From Pedobacter sp. PACM 27299 (GTDB lineage: Bacteria > Bacteroidota > Bacteroidia > Sphingobacteriales > Sphingobacteriaceae): DNA of 64,000 nt. The stretch lies in contig NZ_CP012996.1 in the NCBI RefSeq assembly GCF_001412655.1, positions 2,604,001 through 2,668,000 of the forward strand, written 5' to 3'. The stretch's first letter is position 1; each line of letters starts with the position of its first letter. The position numbers and the translations under genes are program-made. This document shows, one piece after another, positions 7,111 through 15,506 of this stretch. The notes below the pieces were generated by a model. The model saw nothing but the letters and a program-made list of their open reading frames with translations, was not told the origin of the DNA and did no database searches.

Positions 7111-9252
7111 TTAATTCCTGTTTCCAGACTTTGCCTGGCGTACTGTTTGGCCCTCCTTATTGTTAAACTTATACACGAAACTAAGGCGATAGCGCTCGGC
7201 ATTTGGGCTGTTTGTCTGGTTGAGCACATAGTTACGGCCAATCGTCCTGGTCTTGAAATTGCGGGAATTTAAAATATTAGTACCATCCAGAACCAGGCTC
7301 GCCTTGTCTTTCCACAGATTTTTACTGATCCCCAGGTCTAAAGAATGGACTGCCACTGTTCTGCTTTGTGCATTTCTTTCTGCGCTGCTATAATTATAGC
7401 GTCCCTGGAAACTGACCCGCAGCGGTAATTTCAGCTGTGCAGAAAAACGAGCGGTCAGCGTTTCGCCAGAAAAATTGAAGTCTTGATCCTGATAAAATCC
7501 CCGCTGTTTGAAAGCATAATAGTTAAACTCTGCATTGACCTGCAATAGTTTTACAGGCTGATAAAGGATGGAAAGTTCCATTCCCCGACGCTGTTCCTGA
7601 TCGATGTTAATGGGGCTGCTCAGGAAAATATTTCCTTGCTGTACATAGGTATAGTCCTGTATTGGATGCAGAAGATATTGATAGTACAGCGAGGGGTTCA
7701 ACGTGACTTTCCCCCAGTTCTGTAAAAATCCCAATTCAAAAACGTCCGCATAGGAAGGATTTAATGCAGGATTTCCCCGGTATTGTGCATTAAAATCAGT
7801 GATTTCATTAAATGGATATAAAAGGTATAAAGATGGTCGGTTGATGCGTTTGCTGTAACTCAATTGCAAACTTGTGCTTTCTTTCAGCTGATAGCCCAAA
7901 TGGACCGTTGGAAACAATCGCGTGTAATCTTTCCGACGATCGTAACCGCGCTCTGCATCCGATATGCGAACCTTGGTCAACTCCGTACGTAAACCCAATA
8001 AGTAAGAAAACTGCTTCCATTTACTGCTGAATTGTACATATCCACTGCCAATCAATTCTTTGTAATCTAGCTTGTTGTCGATCTGGTCAAGGATTTCCCA
8101 ATCATTTCCTGTTTGCTGCTCCGCTTTATAATCACTGCTGACCTCCCTGTTTTCTAATTTTAATCCGAATTCAAAAGTCGCATTCAGATCAACAGGCTGC
8201 ACAAAATCCGTCTGTAAAAGGAAATCTTTGCTGGCACCTGCCGAAGATGTTCTGATGCCAGGCAATAAAGCAGCTGTTGGCGCAGTCCTGCTGGTATTCA
8301 GGTTCCAATCCTTCTCACTGTTCCAGAAATCATACTGCAAATCTACACTGAACTTTTTCTTTGGCGCTTTGAAAGTTCTTGTGTAATTGAATTCCAATTG
8401 GTTATACGCTCTTTTCTCCCAGGATTCTCCCTGCCGGATTAAAGTGCTGTCTAAGGAATAATTATAGTTTAAAGCGGTCTTGTCATGGTCCTTAGTGGCA
8501 TTTTTGAAGAAAGCAGCCGTGATGGTGTTTTGATCACTGATCAAATAATCAGCACCTAGGTAGAGGAGTTTCCCATCATCGTGCCGGTTTTCCTTTTTAA
8601 ATTGCCGGTAGCTTGCCGGACTCGTTCCCTCGCGGTCAAGCAATTGCTCGGACTGGTATTTGCCAACATAATCGGTACTGCGGATGCCAAAAGTCGAAAA
8701 TAAGTTGATTTTATCAGATTTGTAGTTCAGACTTGGGTTTAGCCTGGTGTCATTAGGAAGGCCGCCAACCAATTTCAGCTGGCCTGTAAATCCCGCTTTA
8801 TTGTTTTTCTTAAGGATGATGTTGATGATACCAGCCGCACCAGCCGCATCGTAACGGGCAGAAGGATTACTGATGACTTCTACCCGTTCAATATGCCCGG
8901 CAGGAATCTGGTCCAATGCATTGCTTTGAGTTAATCCTGTTTTACGGCCATTTAAAAGAATGAGTACATTACTGTTCCCCCTTAAACTAACCGAGCCTGT
9001 AGGGCTAACGGCAACGGAAGGAAGGTTGTTGAGCAGGTCGTTGGCAGAACCATTTTGTGATAAAATGTCTCTTCCAACCACAAATATCTTTTTGTCCAAC
9101 TTCAAGCTCAGGCCTGGTTTATCGGCCGTAATAGCCACTTCATTCAGGATTTTAGCGGTACTGTCTGTTCGCTGTTTTTCAGTGCTGCGCTCCTGTGCGC
9201 CTGCACTTAAGCAACAGCTCAGGGATAAAAGGAGAAATATCAGTAGTTTCAT
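7111..9252 (-). CDS. TonB-dependent outer-membrane receptor, OMP_b-brl_3 type
   Basis: About 713 residues from the ATG at 9252. The frame continues to a TTG at 9276, but the ATG gives a clean signal peptide ending near AGAQ, so it is preferred. A plug domain follows (VGRDILSQNGSANDLLNNLP, then VEVISNPSARYDAAGAAGIINI). The rest is a large beta-barrel with a family-typical NIDQEQRRGMELSILYQP stretch; it has no carboxypeptidase-regulatory domain. Substrate is unknown and no SusD partner is present. It is divergent from a LytS/LytTR pair, which probably controls it. Confidence 0.9.
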   Translation of the reverse strand: MKLLIFLLLSLSCCLSAGAQERSTEKQRTDSTAKILNEVAITADKPGLSLKLDKKIFVVGRDILSQNGSANDLLNNLPSVAVSPTGSVSLRGNSNVLILLNGRKTGLTQSNALDQIPAGHIERVEVISNPSARYDAAGAAGIINIILKKNNKAGFTGQLKLVGGLPNDTRLNPSLNYKSDKINLFSTFGIRSTDYVGKYQSEQLLDREGTSPASYRQFKKENRHDDGKLLYLGADYLISDQNTITAAFFKNATKDHDKTALNYNYSLDSTLIRQGESWEKRAYNQLEFNYTRTFKAPKKKFSVDLQYDFWNSEKDWNLNTSRTAPTAALLPGIRTSSAGASKDFLLQTDFVQPVDLNATFEFGLKLENREVSSDYKAEQQTGNDWEILDQIDNKLDYKELIGSGYVQFSSKWKQFSYLLGLRTELTKVRISDAERGYDRRKDYTRLFPTVHLGYQLKESTSLQLSYSKRINRPSLYLLYPFNEITDFNAQYRGNPALNPSYADVFELGFLQNWGKVTLNPSLYYQYLLHPIQDYTYVQQGNIFLSSPINIDQEQRRGMELSILYQPVKLLQVNAEFNYYAFKQRGFYQDQDFNFSGETLTARFSAQLKLPLRVSFQGRYNYSSAERNAQSRTVAVHSLDLGISKNLWKDKASLVLDGTNILNSRNFKTRTIGRNYVLNQTNSPNAERYRLSFVYKFNNKEGQTVRQAKSGNRN

Positions 9253-9378
9253 GTTCGGTTTATTTATTGACCACAAGATTAGGGAGCCGGATAATTTATT
9301 TCCCGGTAAAACGTGTCAACTGCTCTATATCCTTTTGAATGACATTTTTCTCCCTTATATTCCACCTAACTTTACCTT

Positions 9379-11049
9379 ATGAACCGGCTCGTATTATTAA
9401 CACTTCTGTTACTCTCTTTTTCTTCCTGTAAAACAGCAGAGGAAGCAGGCATTACCGATCCGGTTTATCAGGTAGGTGACGACCAGGAATGGGCTTTTCC
9501 AACTCATGACGACCACAAATGGTCAAAAAACAGAACCGCTGTCCAGGATCGTATTTATTGGGTGCGTGCCCATGTCGAATTGCTTAAAGGCTTAGGGACC
9601 GATGGACATCTGGGTTTGAAAGTCAATGCTTTTGGCGCGTTTGAAGTGTATTGGGATGGACAGCGGATCGGTCAAAATGGAATATTGCAGCAATTGGGGC
9701 AAAAAGAAGTCCCTGGGACAGAGACTAGCTGTTTCATGATCCCCGATGCGCTCGCAGGAAAGGGGAAGCATTTGCTGGCCATCAGGGCCTCACAAGCTTA
9801 TTTAAGCGACGACTTGCGGGATGTCATTCTCTCGGTAGGGAACTACGATCAGCTTATTAAAAGACCAATCATCATCGCCTCGTTTATGAATATCACTGCT
9901 GGTGTATTTCTGATCGCTGCGGTATATTACTTCTTTATCTTCATCAACAGCAGAAAAAAAGACAAGGCAGTACTTATATTTTGTATCACTTGTTTCATTT
10001 TCTTTATCCTCCAGGTTACGGAATACATAAAAGTTTACATCACCATTCCTTACGACCATTTTTACCTGCGGCTTAAGATGATTGGCTTCCTTACTTTCGT
10101 GATCGCCTTACTGATTCCACTATACTTTAGCATTCAGTTTCAGTTCAAAAGAAAAGGTTTAGTTCTTGGAATATTAGGCCTTTCGCTGCTGCTGATCTTT
10201 AACCATAATTATGGCCATTACGATCTGACATCATGGTATTTTGGTTGTGCAATGTGGTTTGCAGCCCTGCTTATTGTTGGAAATGCGATGCTGCAAAAAG
10301 AAAAAGGAGCTGGTATTGTGATGACCGGACTGTTGGCCTCGGCCTTGATAGATTATTTCCTGTATTATGATTTTAGTTTATATATCAGCTTCAATATTAT
10401 CATTTTGTGTATGTTATACCTGCATACCATTAGATCCAGGGATGCAGAACTAGAATATCAATCTGCTTTATTACTTTCCGCCAGACTGCAGACCGAGTTA
10501 CTCAAGAAGAACATCCAGCCACATTTTATTAAAAACACGCTGACCTCCCTGATCGATTGGATAGAGGAATCGCCAAAACAAGGGGTAGTCTTTATTCAGG
10601 CCCTTTCAGCCGAATTTGACCTGCTGAATGAAATGGCTGAAGAGACTTTAATCCCTATTCAAAAAGAAATAGAACTCTGTAAAGTCCACTTGAAAGTGAT
10701 GCAATTTAGAAAAGAATTGAAGTACTACTGGAGTGACTCAGGTGTGGAGGCCTCAGAGCTGATTCCGCCAGCCATCTTACATACCCTATTGGAGAATGGG
10801 ATCACACACAGCAAACCTTTAGCCGATGGAAGTATCCGTTTTCATTTGAGCTTTATCAGGTATCCCGAATTTAAACAATACACCCTGTTGACAATGGCCG
10901 AAAATCGGGAAATGAAATATGGTAAGGAGAGGGGGACTGGTTTTAAATATATTAAAGCAAGGCTGAGGGAGAGTTACGGAGCGCATTGGACTTTTACTTC
11001 TGAGGCCAGTCCGGAAGGTTGGATGACCACCATTAAAATTAATAAATGA
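9379..11049 (+). CDS. LytS-type sensor histidine kinase with lipoprotein-like N-terminus
   Basis: 556 residues. A lipoprotein-style signal (LLLLSFSSC, C17) is followed by an extracytoplasmic beta-sandwich of about 130 residues, resembling 7TMR-DISM sensor domains. About seven membrane helices span 165-350, and then comes a His_kinase core. The phospho-acceptor is H382 in IQPHFIKNTL; most relatives have FNTL, here KNTL. The N-box (HTLLENGITHS) and G-box (GTGFKYIKARLRE) are present. It is followed 17 bp later by a LytTR regulator and lies divergent from a TonB receptor, so it may sense envelope or substrate signals for that receptor. Confidence 0.88.
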   Translation: MNRLVLLTLLLLSFSSCKTAEEAGITDPVYQVGDDQEWAFPTHDDHKWSKNRTAVQDRIYWVRAHVELLKGLGTDGHLGLKVNAFGAFEVYWDGQRIGQNGILQQLGQKEVPGTETSCFMIPDALAGKGKHLLAIRASQAYLSDDLRDVILSVGNYDQLIKRPIIIASFMNITAGVFLIAAVYYFFIFINSRKKDKAVLIFCITCFIFFILQVTEYIKVYITIPYDHFYLRLKMIGFLTFVIALLIPLYFSIQFQFKRKGLVLGILGLSLLLIFNHNYGHYDLTSWYFGCAMWFAALLIVGNAMLQKEKGAGIVMTGLLASALIDYFLYYDFSLYISFNIIILCMLYLHTIRSRDAELEYQSALLLSARLQTELLKKNIQPHFIKNTLTSLIDWIEESPKQGVVFIQALSAEFDLLNEMAEETLIPIQKEIELCKVHLKVMQFRKELKYYWSDSGVEASELIPPAILHTLLENGITHSKPLADGSIRFHLSFIRYPEFKQYTLLTMAENREMKYGKERGTGFKYIKARLRESYGAHWTFTSEASPEGWMTTIKINK

Positions 11050-11066
11050 AGATCCTAAGCTAAATA

Positions 11067-11768
11067 ATGAGAATACTAATTATAGAAGATGAAAACAGAA
11101 TCGCCGGTAGAATTGAACGGATGACCCGCAGTTTCTTTGCGCAAAAACTGACGCGCCTCGATCGTTTTGAATCTGTCGCTGAAGGCTTGGCTTTTTTAGC
11201 GGATCATGAGATTGATGTTTTACTGCTAGACCTTAATTTAAACGGAGAAGATGGTTTTTTAATCCTGCAATCACTGCTGTCGAGGTCTTTTCACACGATT
11301 GTGGTTTCTGCCCATACCGAAAAAGCGATTACTGCATTTGAATATGGTGTGCTTGATTTTGTAGCTAAACCATTTGATGAAAGTAGGTTAATCCAGGCTT
11401 TTTTACGGATTTCGAGCCCTGAGCATCAGACAGGAAAGGGGCTAAGGTTTCTGGCGGTAAAAAAAGGAGGGCTGATCTCTATGGTGGAAGTTCAGGACCT
11501 GATTTATATCAAAGGCGCTGGGATTTATGCTGAACTTCATTTGAGAAATGGTAAGCTGGAACTTCATGATAAGTCCTTAGAAAAGTTAGAACAGCTGCTT
11601 CCAGAGACATTCGAACGGGTGCACAAATCATATATCGTAGCGATCGACCAATGTGAAAAGATCAGGGTCAATTCAGGAAGTAAATATGAACTGCTGCTGA
11701 AAAACGGAGAACTGATCCCTATCGGTAGAACCCGCTATGCGCAATTGAAAGGAAAACTGTTTGTGTAA
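11067..11768 (+). CDS. LytTR-family response regulator
   Basis: 233 residues with an N-terminal receiver domain and a C-terminal LytTR DNA-binding domain (about 130-230). The likely phosphorylation site is D55 (LLLDLNLNGEDG), with E7/D8 acidic residues and K100 in FVAKPFDE. The LytTR part contains the typical FERVHKSYIVA and IPIGRTRYAQLK. It is the cognate partner of the sensor kinase immediately upstream, and regulation of the divergent TonB receptor gene is inferred. Confidence 0.93.
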   Translation: MRILIIEDENRIAGRIERMTRSFFAQKLTRLDRFESVAEGLAFLADHEIDVLLLDLNLNGEDGFLILQSLLSRSFHTIVVSAHTEKAITAFEYGVLDFVAKPFDESRLIQAFLRISSPEHQTGKGLRFLAVKKGGLISMVEVQDLIYIKGAGIYAELHLRNGKLELHDKSLEKLEQLLPETFERVHKSYIVAIDQCEKIRVNSGSKYELLLKNGELIPIGRTRYAQLKGKLFV

Positions 11769-11841
11769 AATCCTTCATCTTTAGGTCAAATTAAGGGTTT
11801 TATACAAACAGTTTTAAGCAGTAATGGCTACTGATGATCGT

Positions 11842-13233
11842 TTAGTCGTAAGCCAGCCTATATTTAAAGCCAATCTTTAAACCGGGAATCGTCTTGTGCA
11901 CATCTTCGGAATTCTTATAGTTTTCCTGTACAAGAAACAAGCTTGGCGCGGTAGAAAAAGAGATTTCTTTACTCAGCGTATACTCCACTTCAGTGGAAAT
12001 CGCCTGTGAAAAATAACTGGAAGTATTGCCGTTCAGCGTACCTAACCATCGGCCATTGTAATGGGCTTCAAACCTGAATTTATCTGACACATTGATTTCC
12101 GCATTCGCGTTATAGCCGCCGCCAGCCCCGTAATCGTAAAACCTATTGTTGTAAATTCCCTTCTCTCCAAAAGCGCCAACCAATATCGGGCCCATACCAA
12201 TTGATGTCTTTACTTTAGTGCTGCTGCTGAGCCCAAACTCTGAAAACAGGTTCAGGTTGATGCTTTGTCCACCAAATAAAAAGCTTTGGTTGTTGATATA
12301 GTCATAATTGGAAGTGATAGACATCAGGTGTCTGTTCCGACTATTTGTACTTAAAAGCCAGCCATTCACTGCACCTACAATATTTACAGAATTTACAAAA
12401 GAACTGTCGTCCTGCCCAACTTCTGCATTGAAAGTGAAACTCCCAAATGGAGTTTTATAGTTTTCAAAAGGATTTCCATAGATCAGTTTTAAACGTCCAT
12501 ATACGCCAAAATTGGCCTGATCATCTCTCATATTCATCTTTCTGATCCCGCTTTCTGCCTCCAGCAGCAGTACCGTGGAGTCTAATTTCTCCGATAGTCC
12601 GGGAACTTTTCCCCATTCTCCATCTGCAATTCTCCTGAACCCATTGGTCGGATTGATCACCAGACTGATAGTTTCATTAATATATCTTCTGAAACCTCTC
12701 CTTCGGGTCTGCAGTATTTTTTTCGTCAATCGATGAACAGATTCACCAATGGTAATCCCGCCGAAAGTAGTATTGATGATGTCATTCTTTGAAGGGGCCT
12801 GGTTTTCACCGGCAGTTTCCCAAATGTAACTGCCCACTAATGCCGCAGGGGCGGATTGCCAGAAAGTAAAGCCATTGGTACGGAAAGAGTTAAAGAACAC
12901 ACTTCCATGGTAGGGGTGGTCGATCTGATTGGTAGGAAAAGCATCGTCATCCCAAGCCCAGCTGGATAGCTTTAAATTGTGTCCAATAGTTTTCAAACTA
13001 ATGTTCGAAAACTCGGCATGAGTAATAAATTTACTATAAGACCAGGGCACCAGTTCTGCTAATACCAGTGATGTTGCGGCTCTTGCAAAGCGTTTCTTTA
13101 CAGGGATTTCGACGATTGGACTGGCGAGACTATCCGCTTCAATTGACTGAGACGGACTTTGCGCATAAACTGGAATTGTAATACTTAGAAAAAGGAGGGG
13201 CAGCGTCGTTCTGAAGCCGGAAATTATGCTCAT
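11842..13233 (-). CDS. DUF3943 family outer-membrane/periplasmic protein
   Basis: About 463 residues from the ATG at 13233; the frame extends to a TTG at 13251, but the ATG gives a good signal peptide ending at VYAQ. The segment HPYHGSVFFNSFRTNGFTFWQ and the following WETAGENQAPSKND are characteristic of DUF3943 proteins. The C-terminal half alternates beta-strand-like segments and ends in an aromatic/charged pattern, which fits an outer-membrane protein. The function of the family is not known. It stands alone, convergent with the LytTR regulator. Confidence 0.82.
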   Translation of the reverse strand: MSIISGFRTTLPLLFLSITIPVYAQSPSQSIEADSLASPIVEIPVKKRFARAATSLVLAELVPWSYSKFITHAEFSNISLKTIGHNLKLSSWAWDDDAFPTNQIDHPYHGSVFFNSFRTNGFTFWQSAPAALVGSYIWETAGENQAPSKNDIINTTFGGITIGESVHRLTKKILQTRRRGFRRYINETISLVINPTNGFRRIADGEWGKVPGLSEKLDSTVLLLEAESGIRKMNMRDDQANFGVYGRLKLIYGNPFENYKTPFGSFTFNAEVGQDDSSFVNSVNIVGAVNGWLLSTNSRNRHLMSITSNYDYINNQSFLFGGQSINLNLFSEFGLSSSTKVKTSIGMGPILVGAFGEKGIYNNRFYDYGAGGGYNANAEINVSDKFRFEAHYNGRWLGTLNGNTSSYFSQAISTEVEYTLSKEISFSTAPSLFLVQENYKNSEDVHKTIPGLKIGFKYRLAYD

Positions 13234-13344
13234 ATATTTTATTACCTTCAAGTAAAAACACCTTTATCTACTCCTGATGTTAGATAAAGATGTCTTAAAT
13301 TGGTAACACCGAAACTTCCGTAATGTTTCTCAGATGAAAAAAAA

Positions 13345-14097
13345 TTATTTAAACTGCTGTAGTAGATTTAGTAAATCCTGCTCCGATTGAAATCCTGTAA
13401 CTCGTTTGATTTCGATACCGTCGCGATAAAGAGCCACTACCGGAAGTCCCAGGATCTTGATGGACTTCGTTAAAGATTTCGCTTCATCAACATTTATTCT
13501 TTCTATGGCTATTTTGCCTTTGAATTGATTTTTTAACTTAGCCAGGCTAGGCTCCATTTCTTTACAAGGGATACACCATTCTGCATAAAAGTCGACCAAT
13601 ACATTTTTATTTGCTTTCAGCATTTTATCAAAATCATTGCTGGTAAACAGGTCTATTTTTGGCTTTTCTGCATCTTGCAATGGTAATCCACCTTGTTCCC
13701 ATGCCATTATTCCACCTTTTAGCTCATAAACCGTGTTAAAGCCAAGTTCTTGCATCTTTTTAACCGCATTTGCACTTCTTCCGCCACCCTTACAGTAAAC
13801 ATATACCGGTTGTTTCTTGTCCATTTTGGAAATTTGATCCTGGAAAGATGGATCATAAATGTCCAGATTCTTGGCCTGGTTTAAGTGGCCGGATTTAAAT
13901 TCTTCCGGAGTTCTTACATCAAGGATCACCGCTTTAGGGCTTGTTTTCAATTGATTTTGAAATTCTACCGCCGTGATGGTCTTGCTCAGCGTTTGTGCAG
14001 CTGCTGACAAACTGGAGCTGAAAAGGAAAAAGCTGATCATCATGACCAGGATATATAAATAGGAATTGCTGCTGTATGGATGCTGATAAACTTTCAT
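13345..14097 (-). CDS. Exported rhodanese-thioredoxin fusion protein
   Basis: About 250 residues from the ATG at 14097; the frame continues to a TTG at 14124. An N-terminal hydrophobic signal or anchor ends near SAAAQ. It is followed by a rhodanese domain (about 45-140) with the active Cys in VYCKGGGRS, and a thioredoxin domain (about 150-250) with the redox pair in AEWCIPCKE. Both catalytic motifs are intact, so the protein probably transfers sulfur or reduces disulfides and persulfides in the periplasm. No electron donor (DsbD-like) is adjacent, so the reductant is unknown. Confidence 0.88.
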   Translation of the reverse strand: MKVYQHPYSSNSYLYILVMMISFFLFSSSLSAAAQTLSKTITAVEFQNQLKTSPKAVILDVRTPEEFKSGHLNQAKNLDIYDPSFQDQISKMDKKQPVYVYCKGGGRSANAVKKMQELGFNTVYELKGGIMAWEQGGLPLQDAEKPKIDLFTSNDFDKMLKANKNVLVDFYAEWCIPCKEMEPSLAKLKNQFKGKIAIERINVDEAKSLTKSIKILGLPVVALYRDGIEIKRVTGFQSEQDLLNLLQQFK

Positions 14098-14201
14098 GTG
14101 CCGTTTTAAAATGATGATATTCAAAATTAGGAAATACTATTGGATCTTTAAGTCCCGATTGTCATGGGCAAATAAGGTTTTTTAGTAATTTTACGGGTAA
14201 T

Positions 14202-14708
14202 ATGGTGATTAGACAAGCAACTTTAAACGACATCTCCCCAATAATGGAATTGGTGAAGGCAGTGGTGCCACTGATGAATGCCGCTGGAAACTGGCAATGG
14301 GATGATACCTATCCGAATCCTGCAGTTTTCGAAAAGGACATCAGCCTCCATCAGCTGTGGCTGGCAGATATTGAAGGTGCCATTGTTGGAATTGCCGCTA
14401 TCACTACAGATCAGGACGCAGAATATGCACAGGTAGGTTGGGATCTCCATGAAACCGCTATTGTAACGCACCGTTTGGCCGTAACTCCGGATCATCAGGG
14501 AAAAGGAATTGCCGTAGCACTCATGGAGCAAGCAGAGAAAGAAGCGGTAAATCGCCATATCTCGGTGTTGCGGGTGGATACCAACTCCAGGAATGTAGCA
14601 ACTCAAAAGCTGTTTCCTAAGTTGGGCTATCTCTATGCTGGGGAGATTGATTTGGCTTTCAGGCCCGGTTTGAGGTTTTATTGTTATGAAAAGCGCCTGT
14701 TTGTTTAA
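14202..14708 (+). CDS. GNAT family N-acetyltransferase
   Basis: 168 residues covering one GNAT domain. The acetyl-CoA binding motif A is visible as HRLAVTPDHQGKGIAVALME, followed by the later strand region (LRVDTNSRNVATQKLFPKLGY). It starts with MVIRQATLNDI, typical of small stand-alone GNAT enzymes acting on amines, amino acids or peptides. Substrate cannot be inferred from context. It is divergent from the rhodanese-thioredoxin gene. Confidence 0.9.
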   Translation: MVIRQATLNDISPIMELVKAVVPLMNAAGNWQWDDTYPNPAVFEKDISLHQLWLADIEGAIVGIAAITTDQDAEYAQVGWDLHETAIVTHRLAVTPDHQGKGIAVALMEQAEKEAVNRHISVLRVDTNSRNVATQKLFPKLGYLYAGEIDLAFRPGLRFYCYEKRLFV

Positions 14709-14743
14709 AATATAGCTAGTTTTCAGGACGATTTACCTGTTGT

Positions 14744-14944
14744 ATGCAACGATATTTATCCTCTTTATTTATTCTTGCCCTGCTTTTTTCTAATTGTAAA
14801 AAGTCGGATGTGCCAGTGGTTTCTGAAAAACCAATATAAAAGATCATTTTAAATCAAAATGAAATAACACTACCAAAAGATCTGATAGGTGTATATGTAC
14901 AGCTCATTGTGACAGTGAATAACCTATTGGTTGCTGCGTTCTAA
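14744..14944 (+). pseudogene. Small lipoprotein remnant with in-frame stop
   Basis: An ATG at 14744 opens a good lipoprotein signal (LFILALLFSNCKKSD), but TAA at 14837-14839 stops it after 31 codons. The same frame continues without further stops to 14944 and encodes another 34 residues (NEITLPKDLIGVYVQLIV). This looks like a lipoprotein gene broken by a nonsense mutation and probably also shortened at the 3' end. A genuine 31-residue lipopeptide cannot be excluded. Confidence 0.4.
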
Positions 14945-14984
14945 ACAATTGTATAAATAAACAGGAGGTTTTTAAAACTACAAA

Positions 14985-15224
14985 ATGGAACAATCGAAGG
15001 ACTTGCATGAACTTTGGGATGACCAGCAGCCAGCTTACCATTACGCAGCTCATGAGGACGTGGCGGAAGGAATTATTGACTTCGCCAACAAGCAAGCGGC
15101 CCAATTGGTGGTTACGATACTAAGAGTATATGGTTTCCTGGAAGGATTTTTTCATCAGCGCCTCAGTAATCGCCTGGCCAATCTTCTTCATCTTCCATTG
15201 ATGCTGTTTCGGGTTGAATTATAG
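14985..15224 (+). pseudogene. C-terminal fragment of universal stress protein
   Basis: 79 codons whose main part (DVAEGIIDFANKQAAQLVV, then YGFLEGFFHQRLSNRLANLL and PLMLF) matches the C-terminal half of Bacteroidota UspA-domain proteins. The N-terminal half, including the first strand and ATP-binding region, is absent upstream. It is therefore probably a truncated remnant. It follows another apparent remnant at 14744-14944. Confidence 0.6.
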
Positions 15225-15341
15225 GACTTAAAATAAATTTATTTGCTGTTTTTCAAAAAGGACTGTCGTTTATTTCCAGGCTTGCGTTTAATATGCTTTG
15301 TATTAATTTGATTATTTAGTTTTTTTTGTAAAAAATTAGGT

Positions 15342-15349
15342 TATTTTTG
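15342..15349 (+). promoter_or_regulatory. Candidate -7 element of gdhA
   Basis: TATTTTTG fits TAnnTTTG. A TTTG lies 13 bp upstream, closer than the usual spacing, so only the -7 match supports the call. A start of transcription near 15356 would give gdhA a leader of about 150 nt. Confidence 0.35.
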
Positions 15350-15362
15350 TTTTCGGAGCCAA

Positions 15363-15434
15363 ATGAAGCAATTACTTGTATTTCATATCCTGAAAATTCA
15401 AATACTAACTCTTTTCCTGAGAAAAACTGATTAA
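15363..15434 (+). CDS. Possible leader peptide of gdhA
   Basis: A 23-codon ATG frame beginning MKQLLVFHILK. It contains six Leu and three Ile. It ends 17 nt before a hairpin with a T-run, an arrangement seen in peptide-controlled attenuators. There is no evidence of translation, and an AT-rich leader can give such a frame by chance. Confidence 0.25.
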   Translation: MKQLLVFHILKIQILTLFLRKTD

Positions 15435-15446
15435 CTCCAAGAATAA

Positions 15447-15479
15447 GGCCTGCATAGGATTGCTATGCCCTTTTTTTTT
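15447..15479 (+). terminator. Terminator-like hairpin in gdhA leader
   Basis: GCATAG (15452-15457) pairs with CTATGC (15463-15468). GG/CC extends the stem with a bulge, and nine T residues follow directly. It ends only 27 nt before the gdhA ATG, too close for a separate promoter downstream. It therefore lies inside the gdhA leader (attenuator) or ends transcription from the degraded usp region. Confidence 0.6.
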
Positions 15480-15506
15480 GCCAATTTTATAACCTAATAC
15501 ACACAA

